A program made the translations under genes and the position numbers. The notes under the pieces are model-generated. The model did not search any database, had not been told where the DNA came from, and worked only from the letters and a program-made list of their open reading frames with translations. Shown in pieces: positions 6,923 through 14,493 of a DNA stretch of 19,901 nucleotides (position 1 is its first letter; each line of letters opens with the position of its first letter). The DNA is from UBA3478 sp049596955 (GTDB lineage: Bacteria; Bacteroidota; Bacteroidia; Flavobacteriales; Flavobacteriaceae): assembly GCA_049596955.1 (NCBI GenBank), contig JBMYMD010000023.1, positions 1 through 19,901 on the forward strand, in the 5' to 3' direction.

Positions 6923-8005
6923 ATGAATAGCTTCTGTGTCTTAGGATTAATGTCAGGAACCTCACTTGATGGTTTGGATATAGCCGCTGTTGAATTTACC
7001 AACACAAACGACAGTTGGCAATACAAATTAATAGCAGCTGAAACAGTCAGCTATCCCAAATCGCTTTTAAATCGGCTTAAAGTCGCTGTTGACCTGTCGG
7101 TTGAAGAACACCAAATTTTGGATGTAGATTTTGGTAAGTTCATCGGTGATTGCGTCTTTGATTTTAAAACCAAACATTTAATCGATATTGACTTCGTCTG
7201 CAGTCATGGGCACACCTCACATCATCAGCCGCATCAAGGAATAACTCAACAATTAGGAGACGCAAAAGCCATCTATCAAAAATGTAAAATCCCCGTAATC
7301 AACAATTTTAGAGCTTTAGATGTTTCTCTTGGCGGACAAGGAGCACCTTTGGTCCCCATTGGAGATGAACTCTTATTCGCAGAATACGACTTCTGCTTGA
7401 ACTTAGGAGGAATAAGTAATATTTCATATGTACATGTAGGTCATCGAATCGCTTTTGACATCGGTATGGCCAATATGCCTCTAAATTACCTCGCAAATAA
7501 ATTGCAAAAAGAATACGATAAGGATGGTGAAATTGCTTTTGCAGGAAAAGTAAATGCAGGTTTATTAAACTTGTTAAATGAACTTGATTATTACACCCTA
7601 AATCCCCCTAAATCATTGGGTATAGAATGGTTCAAATCTCATTTTCGCCCTGTTTTGGATGCATTTGACTGCAGCCTTGAAGACAAAATGTCAACTGTAA
7701 TTGAACACAATTCTCACCAAATATTCAAAGTGATTTCAGAAATTTGTAAAACAAAAACGGCACCTAAAGTATTAATTACTGGAGGAGGAATTAAAAATCC
7801 CGCCTTTAAATCAAGTCTTACAAAGCACCTAGAAAGATGCACAGAGGTGATAATTCCCAATAAGGAATTAGTCGATTATAAGGAAGCTTTAATTTTCGCT
7901 TTTATGGGTGTTTTGAGATTTAAGGGAGCACAAAATGTATTAGCTTCTGTGACAGGAGCAAAACGCAACTCAAGCTCTGGAGATTTATATGGTTTTAATT
8001 CATAA
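6923..8005 (+). CDS. anmK: Anhydro-N-acetylmuramic acid kinase
   Basis: AnmK opens and phosphorylates 1,6-anhydroMurNAc with ATP to yield MurNAc-6-P, the substrate of MurQ encoded in the same locus. The 360-residue protein has the ATP-binding signature GLMSGTSLDGLD (8-19), SHGHTSHHQP (94-103), LGGQGAPLVPIGDELLF (136-152), CLNLGGISNIS (158-168) and TGGGIKNPAF near 288-297, all in family order. FDIGMANMPLNYL (178-190) replaces the usual FDTGPxN motif but keeps the Asp (179) at the catalytic-base position; this looks like the Bacteroidota variant. Length is normal for the family. It starts 9 bp after nagZ and ends 9 bp before udk, so read-through into udk is likely. Confidence 0.95.
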   Translation: MNSFCVLGLMSGTSLDGLDIAAVEFTNTNDSWQYKLIAAETVSYPKSLLNRLKVAVDLSVEEHQILDVDFGKFIGDCVFDFKTKHLIDIDFVCSHGHTSHHQPHQGITQQLGDAKAIYQKCKIPVINNFRALDVSLGGQGAPLVPIGDELLFAEYDFCLNLGGISNISYVHVGHRIAFDIGMANMPLNYLANKLQKEYDKDGEIAFAGKVNAGLLNLLNELDYYTLNPPKSLGIEWFKSHFRPVLDAFDCSLEDKMSTVIEHNSHQIFKVISEICKTKTAPKVLITGGGIKNPAFKSSLTKHLERCTEVIIPNKELVDYKEALIFAFMGVLRFKGAQNVLASVTGAKRNSSSGDLYGFNS

Positions 8006-8014
8006 ATATCGAAC

Positions 8015-8635
8015 ATGTATACGGTAGGAATCGTAGGTGGGTCAGCAAGTGGAAAAACAACCTTTGTCAAGTCGTTGAGTGACTTGCTGCCTGAAGGAAA
8101 ATTTCAAATTATTTCTCAAGACGATTACTATAAAGATTTGTCTCATTTGACTCGTGAAGATCGAAAAGCAGTAAACTTTGATCATCCCGACGCTATAGAT
8201 TTTGATTTGCTCGTATACCATATTCAAGCTTTAAACTCAGGAAAAACCATTGAGCAACCAACTTATGATTTTAAAATCGAGACAAGAGCTGCAAAAAGCA
8301 AACGTATCGAACCTACTCCCCTTTTAATTCTTGAGGGAATTTTACTCATGCAAAATCAAAAATTAAAAGAAAGTGTAGATTTTTGGATTTATTTAGACAC
8401 CGATGACGATATTAGGTTGATAAGGCGCTTAGAAAGAGACATGAAAGAAAGAGGGCATCAGTTCGACTTTAGCATTCAACGCTATTTAACTCAAGTAAAG
8501 CCCATGTACGAATCCTTTGTTTACCCTCAAAAAAAACAGAGTAACTTAGTCATCTCCACCAATACATTTAATTCAGGTGTAATTGAAGAAATCAGCATAA
8601 GTTTGACCTCAAAAATTAGTGAAAATGCGTCCTAA
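8015..8635 (+). CDS. udk: Uridine kinase
   Basis: This is a P-loop nucleoside kinase of 206 residues that phosphorylates uridine (and usually cytidine) to the monophosphate for pyrimidine salvage. The Walker A motif GGSASGKTT is at 8-16. QDDYYKDLSHLT and NFDHPDAIDFDLL follow as in Udk, and LILEGILLM near residues 107-115 and the RLIRRLERDMKERG lid region are present. Length is close to E. coli Udk (213). It lies 9 bp after anmK and its end overlaps the septum-protein gene by 11 bp (8625-8635), suggesting translational coupling. There is no obvious functional link to the salvage genes upstream. Confidence 0.93.
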   Translation: MYTVGIVGGSASGKTTFVKSLSDLLPEGKFQIISQDDYYKDLSHLTREDRKAVNFDHPDAIDFDLLVYHIQALNSGKTIEQPTYDFKIETRAAKSKRIEPTPLLILEGILLMQNQKLKESVDFWIYLDTDDDIRLIRRLERDMKERGHQFDFSIQRYLTQVKPMYESFVYPQKKQSNLVISTNTFNSGVIEEISISLTSKISENAS

Positions 8636-8936
8636 GCTATCTAAATCTGCGTTGAAATTTATAACAAATACCTATGTCATTTTTTCTTTTCTGGCCTTTT
8701 TGTATTTGTTTTTTATTCACCCCAACTCATTTATGCATCAATTACAATTAAATAGAAACATTGAAAGCTTAGAACTTGAAAAAAAGTTCCTCGAAGAAGA
8801 AATAGCTAAAAACAGAGCGCTTTTGGATACACTCAAATCTAGTAAAGCCAAAGAGGCATTTGCTCGTGAGCAATATTACTTTAAAAAAGATAACGAAGAG
8901 GTCTTTATAATTGAATATCAAGACACTATAAGATAA
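8625..8936 (+). CDS. Septum formation initiator protein, DivIC/FtsB family
   Basis: This small bitopic membrane protein has the DivIC/FtsB layout: a short basic cytoplasmic N terminus (MRPKLSKS), one membrane segment at about residues 14-31, a coiled-coil (LNRNIESLELEKKFLEEEI and on), and a short C-terminal domain ending near REQYYFKKDNEEVFIIEY. In the family it joins FtsL and FtsQ/DivIB in the divisome. The frame extends to a GTG at 8619, but the ATG at 8625 is preferred, giving 103 residues and an 11-bp overlap with udk. The call rests on architecture plus the AREQYYFKKDNEEVF-like C terminus, which is well kept in Bacteroidota DivIC proteins. Confidence 0.83.
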   Translation: MRPKLSKSALKFITNTYVIFSFLAFLYLFFIHPNSFMHQLQLNRNIESLELEKKFLEEEIAKNRALLDTLKSSKAKEAFAREQYYFKKDNEEVFIIEYQDTIR

Positions 8937-8950
8937 GCTCCTCCGCTTTA

Positions 8951-8991
8951 TTAACAATTGACTTAATTTTTGCACAGATTTGTTAACAATT
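8951..8991. promoter_or_regulatory. Paired TTAACAATT motifs and GTTAAC palindrome upstream of parA
   Basis: In the 121-bp gap between the septum gene and parA, TTAACAATT occurs exactly twice, at 8951-8959 and 8983-8991, 32 bases apart (about three helical turns). The second copy overlaps a perfect 10-bp palindrome, TTGTTAACAA at 8980-8989. The two copies bracket CAGATTTG (8975-8982), a 7-of-8 match to the Bacteroidota -7 element. This arrangement fits a regulated promoter for the parAB cluster, but no known factor is identified. Confidence 0.3.
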
Positions 8992-9057
8992 AGTGCTTTT
9001 CCTTCCTTCAAAAACATGCATTAAATTGTATTTTAGCCCAGCATATAGGTTCATTTT

Positions 9058-9819
9058 ATGGGAAAAATCATTGCGATTGCAAATCAAAAAGGAGGAGTAG
9101 GAAAAACAACAACCTCTGTAAATTTAGCAGCCGGCTTAGGAGCACTTGAAAAGAAAGTATTACTAATTGATGCTGACCCTCAAGCTAATGCCACTTCTGG
9201 TCTTGGTATTGACGTAGATCAAATTGACAAAGGAACCTATCAATTACTAGAGCACGAATTAAGTGCTGATGATGTCATTCTTGAAACGAACTCCCCAAAT
9301 GTCAAAATCATACCTGCGCATATAGACTTAGTGGCTACAGAAATTGAGTTAGTCGATAAAGAAGAACGAGAATACATGCTCAAAACTGCTTTGAATGAGG
9401 TCAAAAAAGAATACGATTTCATCATTATCGATTGTGCACCCTCTTTAGGTTTGTTGACACTTAATGCTCTTACCGCAAGTGATTCAGTGATCATACCTAT
9501 ACAATGTGAGTACTTCGCACTCGAGGGACTGGGCAAATTACTCAATACCGTGAAGAGTGTTCAAAAACTCTACAACAAATCACTTGATATTGAAGGTATG
9601 TTACTCACTATGTTTGATTCAAGACTAAGGTTGTCCAATCAGGTGGTTGAAGAAGTCAGAAAGCACTTTACAGAAATGGTTTTTGAAACGATAATTCAAC
9701 GAAATATAAAACTTTCTGAAGCACCTAGTTTTGGAGAGAGTATCATAAGTTACGACCTAAGCAGTAAAGGAGCTGAAAACTACCTGAAACTCGCTCAAGA
9801 AATAATAGATAAACAGTAA
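9058..9819 (+). CDS. parA: Chromosome-partitioning ATPase ParA (Soj)
   Basis: ParA is a dimerising ATPase that coats the nucleoid and, with ParB bound at parS, separates replicated origins. The 253-residue protein has the deviant Walker A motif KGGVGKTT (11-18, with the signature lysine 11), DADPQANAT (38-46), and Walker A'/B region FIIIDCAPSLGLLT with Asp125. The chromosomal length and the parB gene 9 bp downstream mark it as the chromosomal Soj type rather than a plasmid ParA with an extra DNA-binding domain. It is the first gene after a 121-bp gap and is probably the first gene of an operon running through dapB. Confidence 0.96.
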   Translation: MGKIIAIANQKGGVGKTTTSVNLAAGLGALEKKVLLIDADPQANATSGLGIDVDQIDKGTYQLLEHELSADDVILETNSPNVKIIPAHIDLVATEIELVDKEEREYMLKTALNEVKKEYDFIIIDCAPSLGLLTLNALTASDSVIIPIQCEYFALEGLGKLLNTVKSVQKLYNKSLDIEGMLLTMFDSRLRLSNQVVEEVRKHFTEMVFETIIQRNIKLSEAPSFGESIISYDLSSKGAENYLKLAQEIIDKQ

Positions 9820-9828
9820 AAAATTAGT

Positions 9829-10734
9829 ATGCCAAGCAAAAAAACAAAAAAACAAGTTTTGGGAAGAGGCATTTCTGCCTTAATGAAAGAACCCCTAAAA
9901 GAAATTAAGTCTGCAAAAGACAAGGGGGCTGAAAAAATTATTGGCAGCATTATAGATTTACCGCTTGACGATATCTCTGTAAACCCCTATCAACCACGCT
10001 TGCATTTCAATGAAGAAATGCTTGAAGAGTTGGCCACTTCAATCAAAGAATTGGGAATTATACAGCCCATCACAGTTCGAAAAACAGATTTGAATGAATT
10101 TCAATTGGTTTCAGGTGAGCGTAGATTTCGGGCTGCGAAAAAAGCAGGTTTAGAAACGATACCTGCCTATGTAAGACTCGCCAATGACCAAGAGCTATTG
10201 GAAATGGCTCTTGTGGAAAACATCCAACGTCAAGAATTAGACCCTATTGAAATCGCTCTATCATACAAGCGACTCATAGACGAAATACAAATTACACAAG
10301 AAAAATTGAGTGAACGCGTTGGTAAAAAGCGCTCTACAATTACAAATTACCTTCGCTTATTAAAATTGCATCCAAGTGTTCAAAATGCAATGAGAGAAGG
10401 TAAATGCAGCATGGGTCACGGCAGAGCTTTAATCTCTATTGAAGACGAAACCTATCAATTGGACTTATTGAACGAAATCATCGCAAAAGGTCTTTCTGTA
10501 AGAGCCGTTGAAGACCGAGTCCGAAATTATTTGAATAGAGGTGTAAAGCCTGAGTCTGAATCTAAAGAGGTCATGAAAATTTTCGGTGCAGACGAATTCA
10601 TTAGAAATTTTGAGAAAAAAATAGGAAGATCGATTTCAATTAAAGCACTCAATTCTGGAAGAGGTCAAATCGTTATTCCATTTCAATCTGAGGAAGACTT
10701 TTTAGAAATTAAAAACGAATTGCTTGGCGAATAG
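9829..10734 (+). CDS. parB: Chromosome-partitioning protein ParB (Spo0J)
   Basis: ParB is a parS-binding CTPase clamp that loads around the origin and stimulates ParA. The 301-residue protein starts with a lysine-rich tail and LGRGISALM (11-19), the segment that contacts ParA. Next come NPYQPR (52-57), the CTP-binding boxes GERRFRAA (96-103) and ENIQRQELDP (130-139), a helix-turn-helix at about 155-178 (GKKRSTITNYLRLLKLH) and MGHGRALISIED. The C-terminal part matches the dimerisation domain. It is 9 bp after parA; its last 11 bases overlap the DUF5683 gene. No good match to the usual parS palindrome around CACGTG was found in the window. Confidence 0.95.
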   Translation: MPSKKTKKQVLGRGISALMKEPLKEIKSAKDKGAEKIIGSIIDLPLDDISVNPYQPRLHFNEEMLEELATSIKELGIIQPITVRKTDLNEFQLVSGERRFRAAKKAGLETIPAYVRLANDQELLEMALVENIQRQELDPIEIALSYKRLIDEIQITQEKLSERVGKKRSTITNYLRLLKLHPSVQNAMREGKCSMGHGRALISIEDETYQLDLLNEIIAKGLSVRAVEDRVRNYLNRGVKPESESKEVMKIFGADEFIRNFEKKIGRSISIKALNSGRGQIVIPFQSEEDFLEIKNELLGE

Positions 10735-11380
10735 AGGGTTACTTTGTCTGTTATGGGTTCTACTGAGTCATCTTGCCTTTGGTCAAAACAATGACATGCC
10801 TGTTCCGACTGAACCTCAAGTCGAAAAATCAACCTCCAAGAAAGACAAAAAAGAACAAAAAATCCTTAAAAGAGAAAGACGGAGAGCTGCAGCTAGAAAT
10901 AAAGCACTCAATCCTCTTGCACCGAGTAAAGCAGCATTTTATTCAGCTGTTTTTCCAGGATTAGGTCAAATCTATAACAAGCGTTATTGGAAAGCACCTT
11001 TGGTTTACGGTGCTTTGGGCACTGGTATCTACGCTTACACTTTTAACCAAAAACAATATTTAAGATATCGAAATGCCTTTAAAATTCGCAGACTTGGATT
11101 TACAACAGATGAGTTCTACGACATCAATAAAGATGGTTCAGGGCCAGATATTTCAGATCGAGGTCTTCAAGATGCTCAAAAATCAATTCAAAGTCAGCGA
11201 GATTTATCGCTACTTATAGCAATAGGACTATATGTGCTTAACATAATCGATGCCAATGTTGATGCTCATTTAAAACAATACAATATCAGTAATACCCTGA
11301 GTGCGGATTATCGTCCATTTTTAGAACAGAATGATTTGGGAATCACCCAGGTAGGAGTAAAAATGAAACTTTCTTTTTAA
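10724..11380 (+). CDS. DUF5683 domain protein, secreted or envelope-associated
   Basis: The predicted protein has 218 residues, from a TTG at 10724 that overlaps the end of parB. The start is supported because it gives a credible signal peptide: a short basic start, hydrophobic LLCLLWVLLSHLAFG, then Gln at about residue 21. A lysine/arginine-rich segment follows (about 35-60). The DUF5683 core AFYSAVFPGLGQIYNKRYWKAP lies at about residues 70-92, followed by one likely membrane helix, and a second hydrophobic stretch (LSLLIAIGLYVLNII) lies near 161-175. The function of DUF5683 is not established. Its place between parB and dapB recurs in Flavobacteriia. The stop and the dapB start share one base (TAATG), so the two are probably translationally coupled. 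Confidence 0.82.
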   Translation: MANRGLLCLLWVLLSHLAFGQNNDMPVPTEPQVEKSTSKKDKKEQKILKRERRRAAARNKALNPLAPSKAAFYSAVFPGLGQIYNKRYWKAPLVYGALGTGIYAYTFNQKQYLRYRNAFKIRRLGFTTDEFYDINKDGSGPDISDRGLQDAQKSIQSQRDLSLLIAIGLYVLNIIDANVDAHLKQYNISNTLSADYRPFLEQNDLGITQVGVKMKLSF

Positions 11381-12075
11381 TGAATATCGGGCTATTAGGA
11401 TATGGAAAAATGGGGCAACTTGTAGAAAAGATTGCCAAACAACGAGGGCATAATTGCCCCGTTATTATTGACAAAGGAACAGGCCCTATAGATTATACGA
11501 AGTTCGAGGTAGCTATTAACTTCAGTACACCAGAGAGTGCATTTGATTTAATTTCTAACTGTCTTGACCATGGAATCCCTGTAATTTCAGGTACTACAGG
11601 ATGGCTCGATCGTTATCCAAAAATCATTACCCAATGTCAGGAGCGAGAAGGAAGTTTTCTGTATGCATCTAATTTTTCATTAGGCGTAAATCTTTTTTTT
11701 GCCCTTAATGAACAACTCTCACGGTTGATAAGCCCAACAGGACAATACCAACCTGCAATAAAAGAAATCCATCACATACATAAATTAGACGCTCCAAGCG
11801 GAACAGCCATAAGTCTCGCTGAACCGATAATTCGAGATTTTAAATTAGAAAATTACAGCAGTACACCAAAAGAAAAACACCTTTACATCGAATCAGAACG
11901 TGTGGGAGAAGTTCCAGGAACGCATACCATCAACTACCAAAGTGAGGTCGATGTAATTCAAATTAGCCATGAGGCAAAAAACCGTAACGGTTTTGCTTTA
12001 GGTGCTGTCATAGCAGCAGAATGGATTAAAGACAAAAAAGGAGTCTTTAGCATGAAAGATGTATTGTCTATTTAA
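11380..12075 (+). CDS. dapB: 4-hydroxy-tetrahydrodipicolinate reductase
   Basis: DapB reduces 4-hydroxy-tetrahydrodipicolinate with NAD(P)H in the diaminopimelate/lysine pathway, which supplies peptidoglycan cross-links. The 231-residue protein shows the Rossmann start GLLGYGKMGQ (4-13), the GTTGW loop (71-75), ASNFSLGVNLFF (96-107) and the family signature EIHHIHKLDAPSGTA (129-143). His131 and Lys135 of that signature match the catalytic His159 and Lys163 of E. coli. It is shorter than E. coli DapB (273) because the N-terminal domain is reduced, as is usual in Bacteroidota. The ATG overlaps the preceding stop by one base. A 50-bp gap separates it from lepB. Confidence 0.95.
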   Translation: MNIGLLGYGKMGQLVEKIAKQRGHNCPVIIDKGTGPIDYTKFEVAINFSTPESAFDLISNCLDHGIPVISGTTGWLDRYPKIITQCQEREGSFLYASNFSLGVNLFFALNEQLSRLISPTGQYQPAIKEIHHIHKLDAPSGTAISLAEPIIRDFKLENYSSTPKEKHLYIESERVGEVPGTHTINYQSEVDVIQISHEAKNRNGFALGAVIAAEWIKDKKGVFSMKDVLSI

Positions 12076-12125
12076 GACACAGCATACTTTGTTTTATCTT
12101 TACAAGTGACTAAAATTATTGACTT

Positions 12126-13847
12126 ATGAATTTATTCCAGTGGTTTGTTTTTTTTATAGGACTTCAACTCATTCATTTCCTTGCCACTTATAAATTGTAT
12201 GTTAAAGCCGGGCACGAAGCATGGAAAGCAGCAGTACCTGTCTATAATGCCGTTATTTTAATGAAAATAATAAGGCGATCTCCTTATTGGGTTATTCTAC
12301 TCTTCGTACCAATAATAAACCTCATCATGTTTCCAGTTGTTTGGGTAGAATTGTTGCGAAATTTTGGTCGAACAAAGCCGTACGAAGCCTATGCCGTTGT
12401 TTTTAGCCTTGGATTTTATCTGTTTTTGATAGGGCATGACCAAGAAAGTATCTATCAGACAGAGGCTGATTTAAAGAAACAGAAGAAAACATCGGAATGG
12501 ATAAGTTCTATTCTCTTTGCAGTGGTGGCCGCAACTATTGTACACACTTATTTTATGCAACCCTATGCCATTCCAACGGGTTCACTTGAGCGCACCTTGC
12601 GAATTGGTGATTTTTTATTGGTTTCCAAATTTCATTACGGAGCGCGTGTTCCAATGACTACTGTGGCAGCTCCAATGGTACACGACACCCTACCGATAGT
12701 CAGAACGAGATCTTATCTCAAAAAACCTCAACTCCCCTATTTACGACTTCCAGGATTCCAGTCGGTTAAGAAAAATGATATTGTAGTATTTAGTTGGCCT
12801 GCAGATACCGTGCGCCAATTTTTTGTCGCAGAGAAGGGTGTAAAAAAACCTATTGACAAAAAATCAAATTACGTCAAACGCTGTGTAGGAACTCCTGGCG
12901 ACACCCTTGAGATTATTGATGGATTTGTTCACATCAATGGAAAACAATTACAGCTAAGTGATCGTGCTAAGCCCATGTATGACCATACGGTTTATGCGCG
13001 AAAAGGTGTTTCTTCGAGATGGTTAGAAGCGATTGAGGCAGATGGATACACCAGAACCTTTCGCGCCGAACAACTAAATCAAACACAGTACAATGCCATG
13101 ACCCCTTATCTTCGGGGCATGAGTCAAAATGAAAATTACATTGAATTGGTGACAGCGGCTCAAGGAATACCCTCTTCTGTTCTGCGACAACACAGAATAT
13201 CACTCAAAGAAATAACAACTCAAGAACGCGAAGTCAATTTGACCAATCAAATGTATCAAAAACTCATAGGTCAAGAAGGTGTAGATTCTGTCATTAAAAA
13301 ATTACAACCTAAAGGAGTGTTGGGGTACAATATTTTTCCGCAAACACCTGATCAGTACCAATGGAACAATGATCAGTTAGGGCCTTTATTTATTCCTAAA
13401 CGAGGAAGCAGTATTGCTCTGAATGAAAAAACCTATCCGCTCTACAAAAAAATCATACGAGAATACGAGCACAACACACTTTCCAAAGAAGGTGACTCAT
13501 TCCTGCTCAATGGTGAAAAAGCAACCTCGTACACCTTTAAAATGGATTATTATTGGATGATGGGAGACAATAGACATCATTCTGAAGACAGCAGAACATG
13601 GGGATTTGTTCCAGAAGATCACATTGTTGGAAAACCGGTATTTATTTGGATGAGTTGGGACAATTTCAACCAAGGACTTTTTAGTTGGAAAGGTAGATGG
13701 GAAAGGTTCTTTACAACTGTCAATGGCAAGGGAGAGCCCGTTTCTTACTTCTGGACATTTATCATTGTTCTAGGATTGTATTATCTCTACTCTAAATTCG
13801 TACACAGAAGGTTCTTTGAATACCTAAAATCAAAATCGAATAAATAA
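12126..13847 (+). CDS. lepB: Signal peptidase I, long Bacteroidota form
   Basis: This membrane serine protease removes signal peptides from exported proteins. At 573 residues it is much longer than the E. coli enzyme (324). The first 145 or so residues hold several hydrophobic segments (about 4-22, 54-75, 88-103, 128-144). The catalytic box follows as IPTGSLERTL, with Ser153 as nucleophile and Leu154 where Met is usual. The general-base Lys251 is in YVKRCVGTPGDTL (249-261). The closing box GDNRHHSEDSRTWG is at 480-493. About 220 residues lie between the last two boxes, a large insertion in the beta-rich domain. A final hydrophobic helix (FIIVLGLYYLYSKFV) lies near the C terminus. All catalytic residues are present, so activity is expected. 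wbqC follows after 2 bp. Confidence 0.94.
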   Translation: MNLFQWFVFFIGLQLIHFLATYKLYVKAGHEAWKAAVPVYNAVILMKIIRRSPYWVILLFVPIINLIMFPVVWVELLRNFGRTKPYEAYAVVFSLGFYLFLIGHDQESIYQTEADLKKQKKTSEWISSILFAVVAATIVHTYFMQPYAIPTGSLERTLRIGDFLLVSKFHYGARVPMTTVAAPMVHDTLPIVRTRSYLKKPQLPYLRLPGFQSVKKNDIVVFSWPADTVRQFFVAEKGVKKPIDKKSNYVKRCVGTPGDTLEIIDGFVHINGKQLQLSDRAKPMYDHTVYARKGVSSRWLEAIEADGYTRTFRAEQLNQTQYNAMTPYLRGMSQNENYIELVTAAQGIPSSVLRQHRISLKEITTQEREVNLTNQMYQKLIGQEGVDSVIKKLQPKGVLGYNIFPQTPDQYQWNNDQLGPLFIPKRGSSIALNEKTYPLYKKIIREYEHNTLSKEGDSFLLNGEKATSYTFKMDYYWMMGDNRHHSEDSRTWGFVPEDHIVGKPVFIWMSWDNFNQGLFSWKGRWERFFTTVNGKGEPVSYFWTFIIVLGLYYLYSKFVHRRFFEYLKSKSNK

Positions 13848-13849
13848 GA

Positions 13850-14485
13850 ATGTCGTGCTTACTGCATCCTACTTATTTCCCTAATGTATTCCATTTTGCA
13901 GTTATTCAAGCCTACAAAGGACAAGTAACTTGGGAAGTTCACGATCATTTCCAAAAACAGACTTTTAGAAATCGATGTGAAATATGTGCCGATTCTGGAA
14001 AACTTAAACTAAGCGCTCCCATCATACACAAGAAAAAACGAGAGCATCAAAAGTTTTCTGAGATTGAATTAGAGTACAAAACACTGTGGTATCGTATTCA
14101 TTGGAAAAGTATAACCACTGCATATAGATCCTCACCGTATTTTGAATTCTATGAAGATGAGTTAAATACAATTTTTGAAAAAAAGTACAACACGCTCATG
14201 GAACTCAACCTTAATTCGATACGCTTTTTTGCCAAACAACTTAATCTTCAATTAGACGAAACTTATTCCAAACATTTTAATCTAGAAAGTGATGATGACG
14301 ACTTTCGATTTTTGGTCAATGCAAAGTATAAATTGAAGTTCACTGCTCCACAATACACCCAGGTATTTGGAGATCGCCATGGATTTATTGAAAATGCGAG
14401 TATGCTTGATTTGCTTTTTAACCTTGGCCCAAATGCCCAGGATTACTTATCTCAAATCGACATAAAAGCGCTGAAAAATGGGTGA
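13850..14485 (+). CDS. WbqC-family protein
   Basis: The 211-residue soluble protein matches the WbqC-like family (PF08889) in its opening LLHPTYFPNVFHFAVI, the EVHDHFQKQTFRNRC segment (29-43), the SGKLKLSAPII strand and WKSITTAYRSSPYFEFYEDEL (84-104). The family is named after an O-antigen cluster gene, but its reaction is not established. In Bacteroidota it is often found after lepB, as here with only 2 bp between stop and start, so cotranscription and perhaps an envelope-related role are likely. It ends 8 bp from the stop of the convergent rhomboid gene; there is no room for a separate terminator hairpin between them. The family call is good, the function unknown. Confidence 0.82.
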   Translation: MSCLLHPTYFPNVFHFAVIQAYKGQVTWEVHDHFQKQTFRNRCEICADSGKLKLSAPIIHKKKREHQKFSEIELEYKTLWYRIHWKSITTAYRSSPYFEFYEDELNTIFEKKYNTLMELNLNSIRFFAKQLNLQLDETYSKHFNLESDDDDFRFLVNAKYKLKFTAPQYTQVFGDRHGFIENASMLDLLFNLGPNAQDYLSQIDIKALKNG

Positions 14486-14493
14486 CACAGTGG

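Noticed and set aside
8935..8950. Hairpin AAGC-TCCTCC-GCTT followed by TTATT after the septum gene as a terminator
   Set aside because: The stem is only 4 bp and the T run is interrupted, too weak to call an intrinsic terminator.
9058..10734. A parS site near parAB
   Set aside because: No match to the common parS palindrome around a CACGTG core was found by eye. The TTGTTAACAA palindrome upstream of parA lacks that core, so it was recorded only as a possible promoter element.
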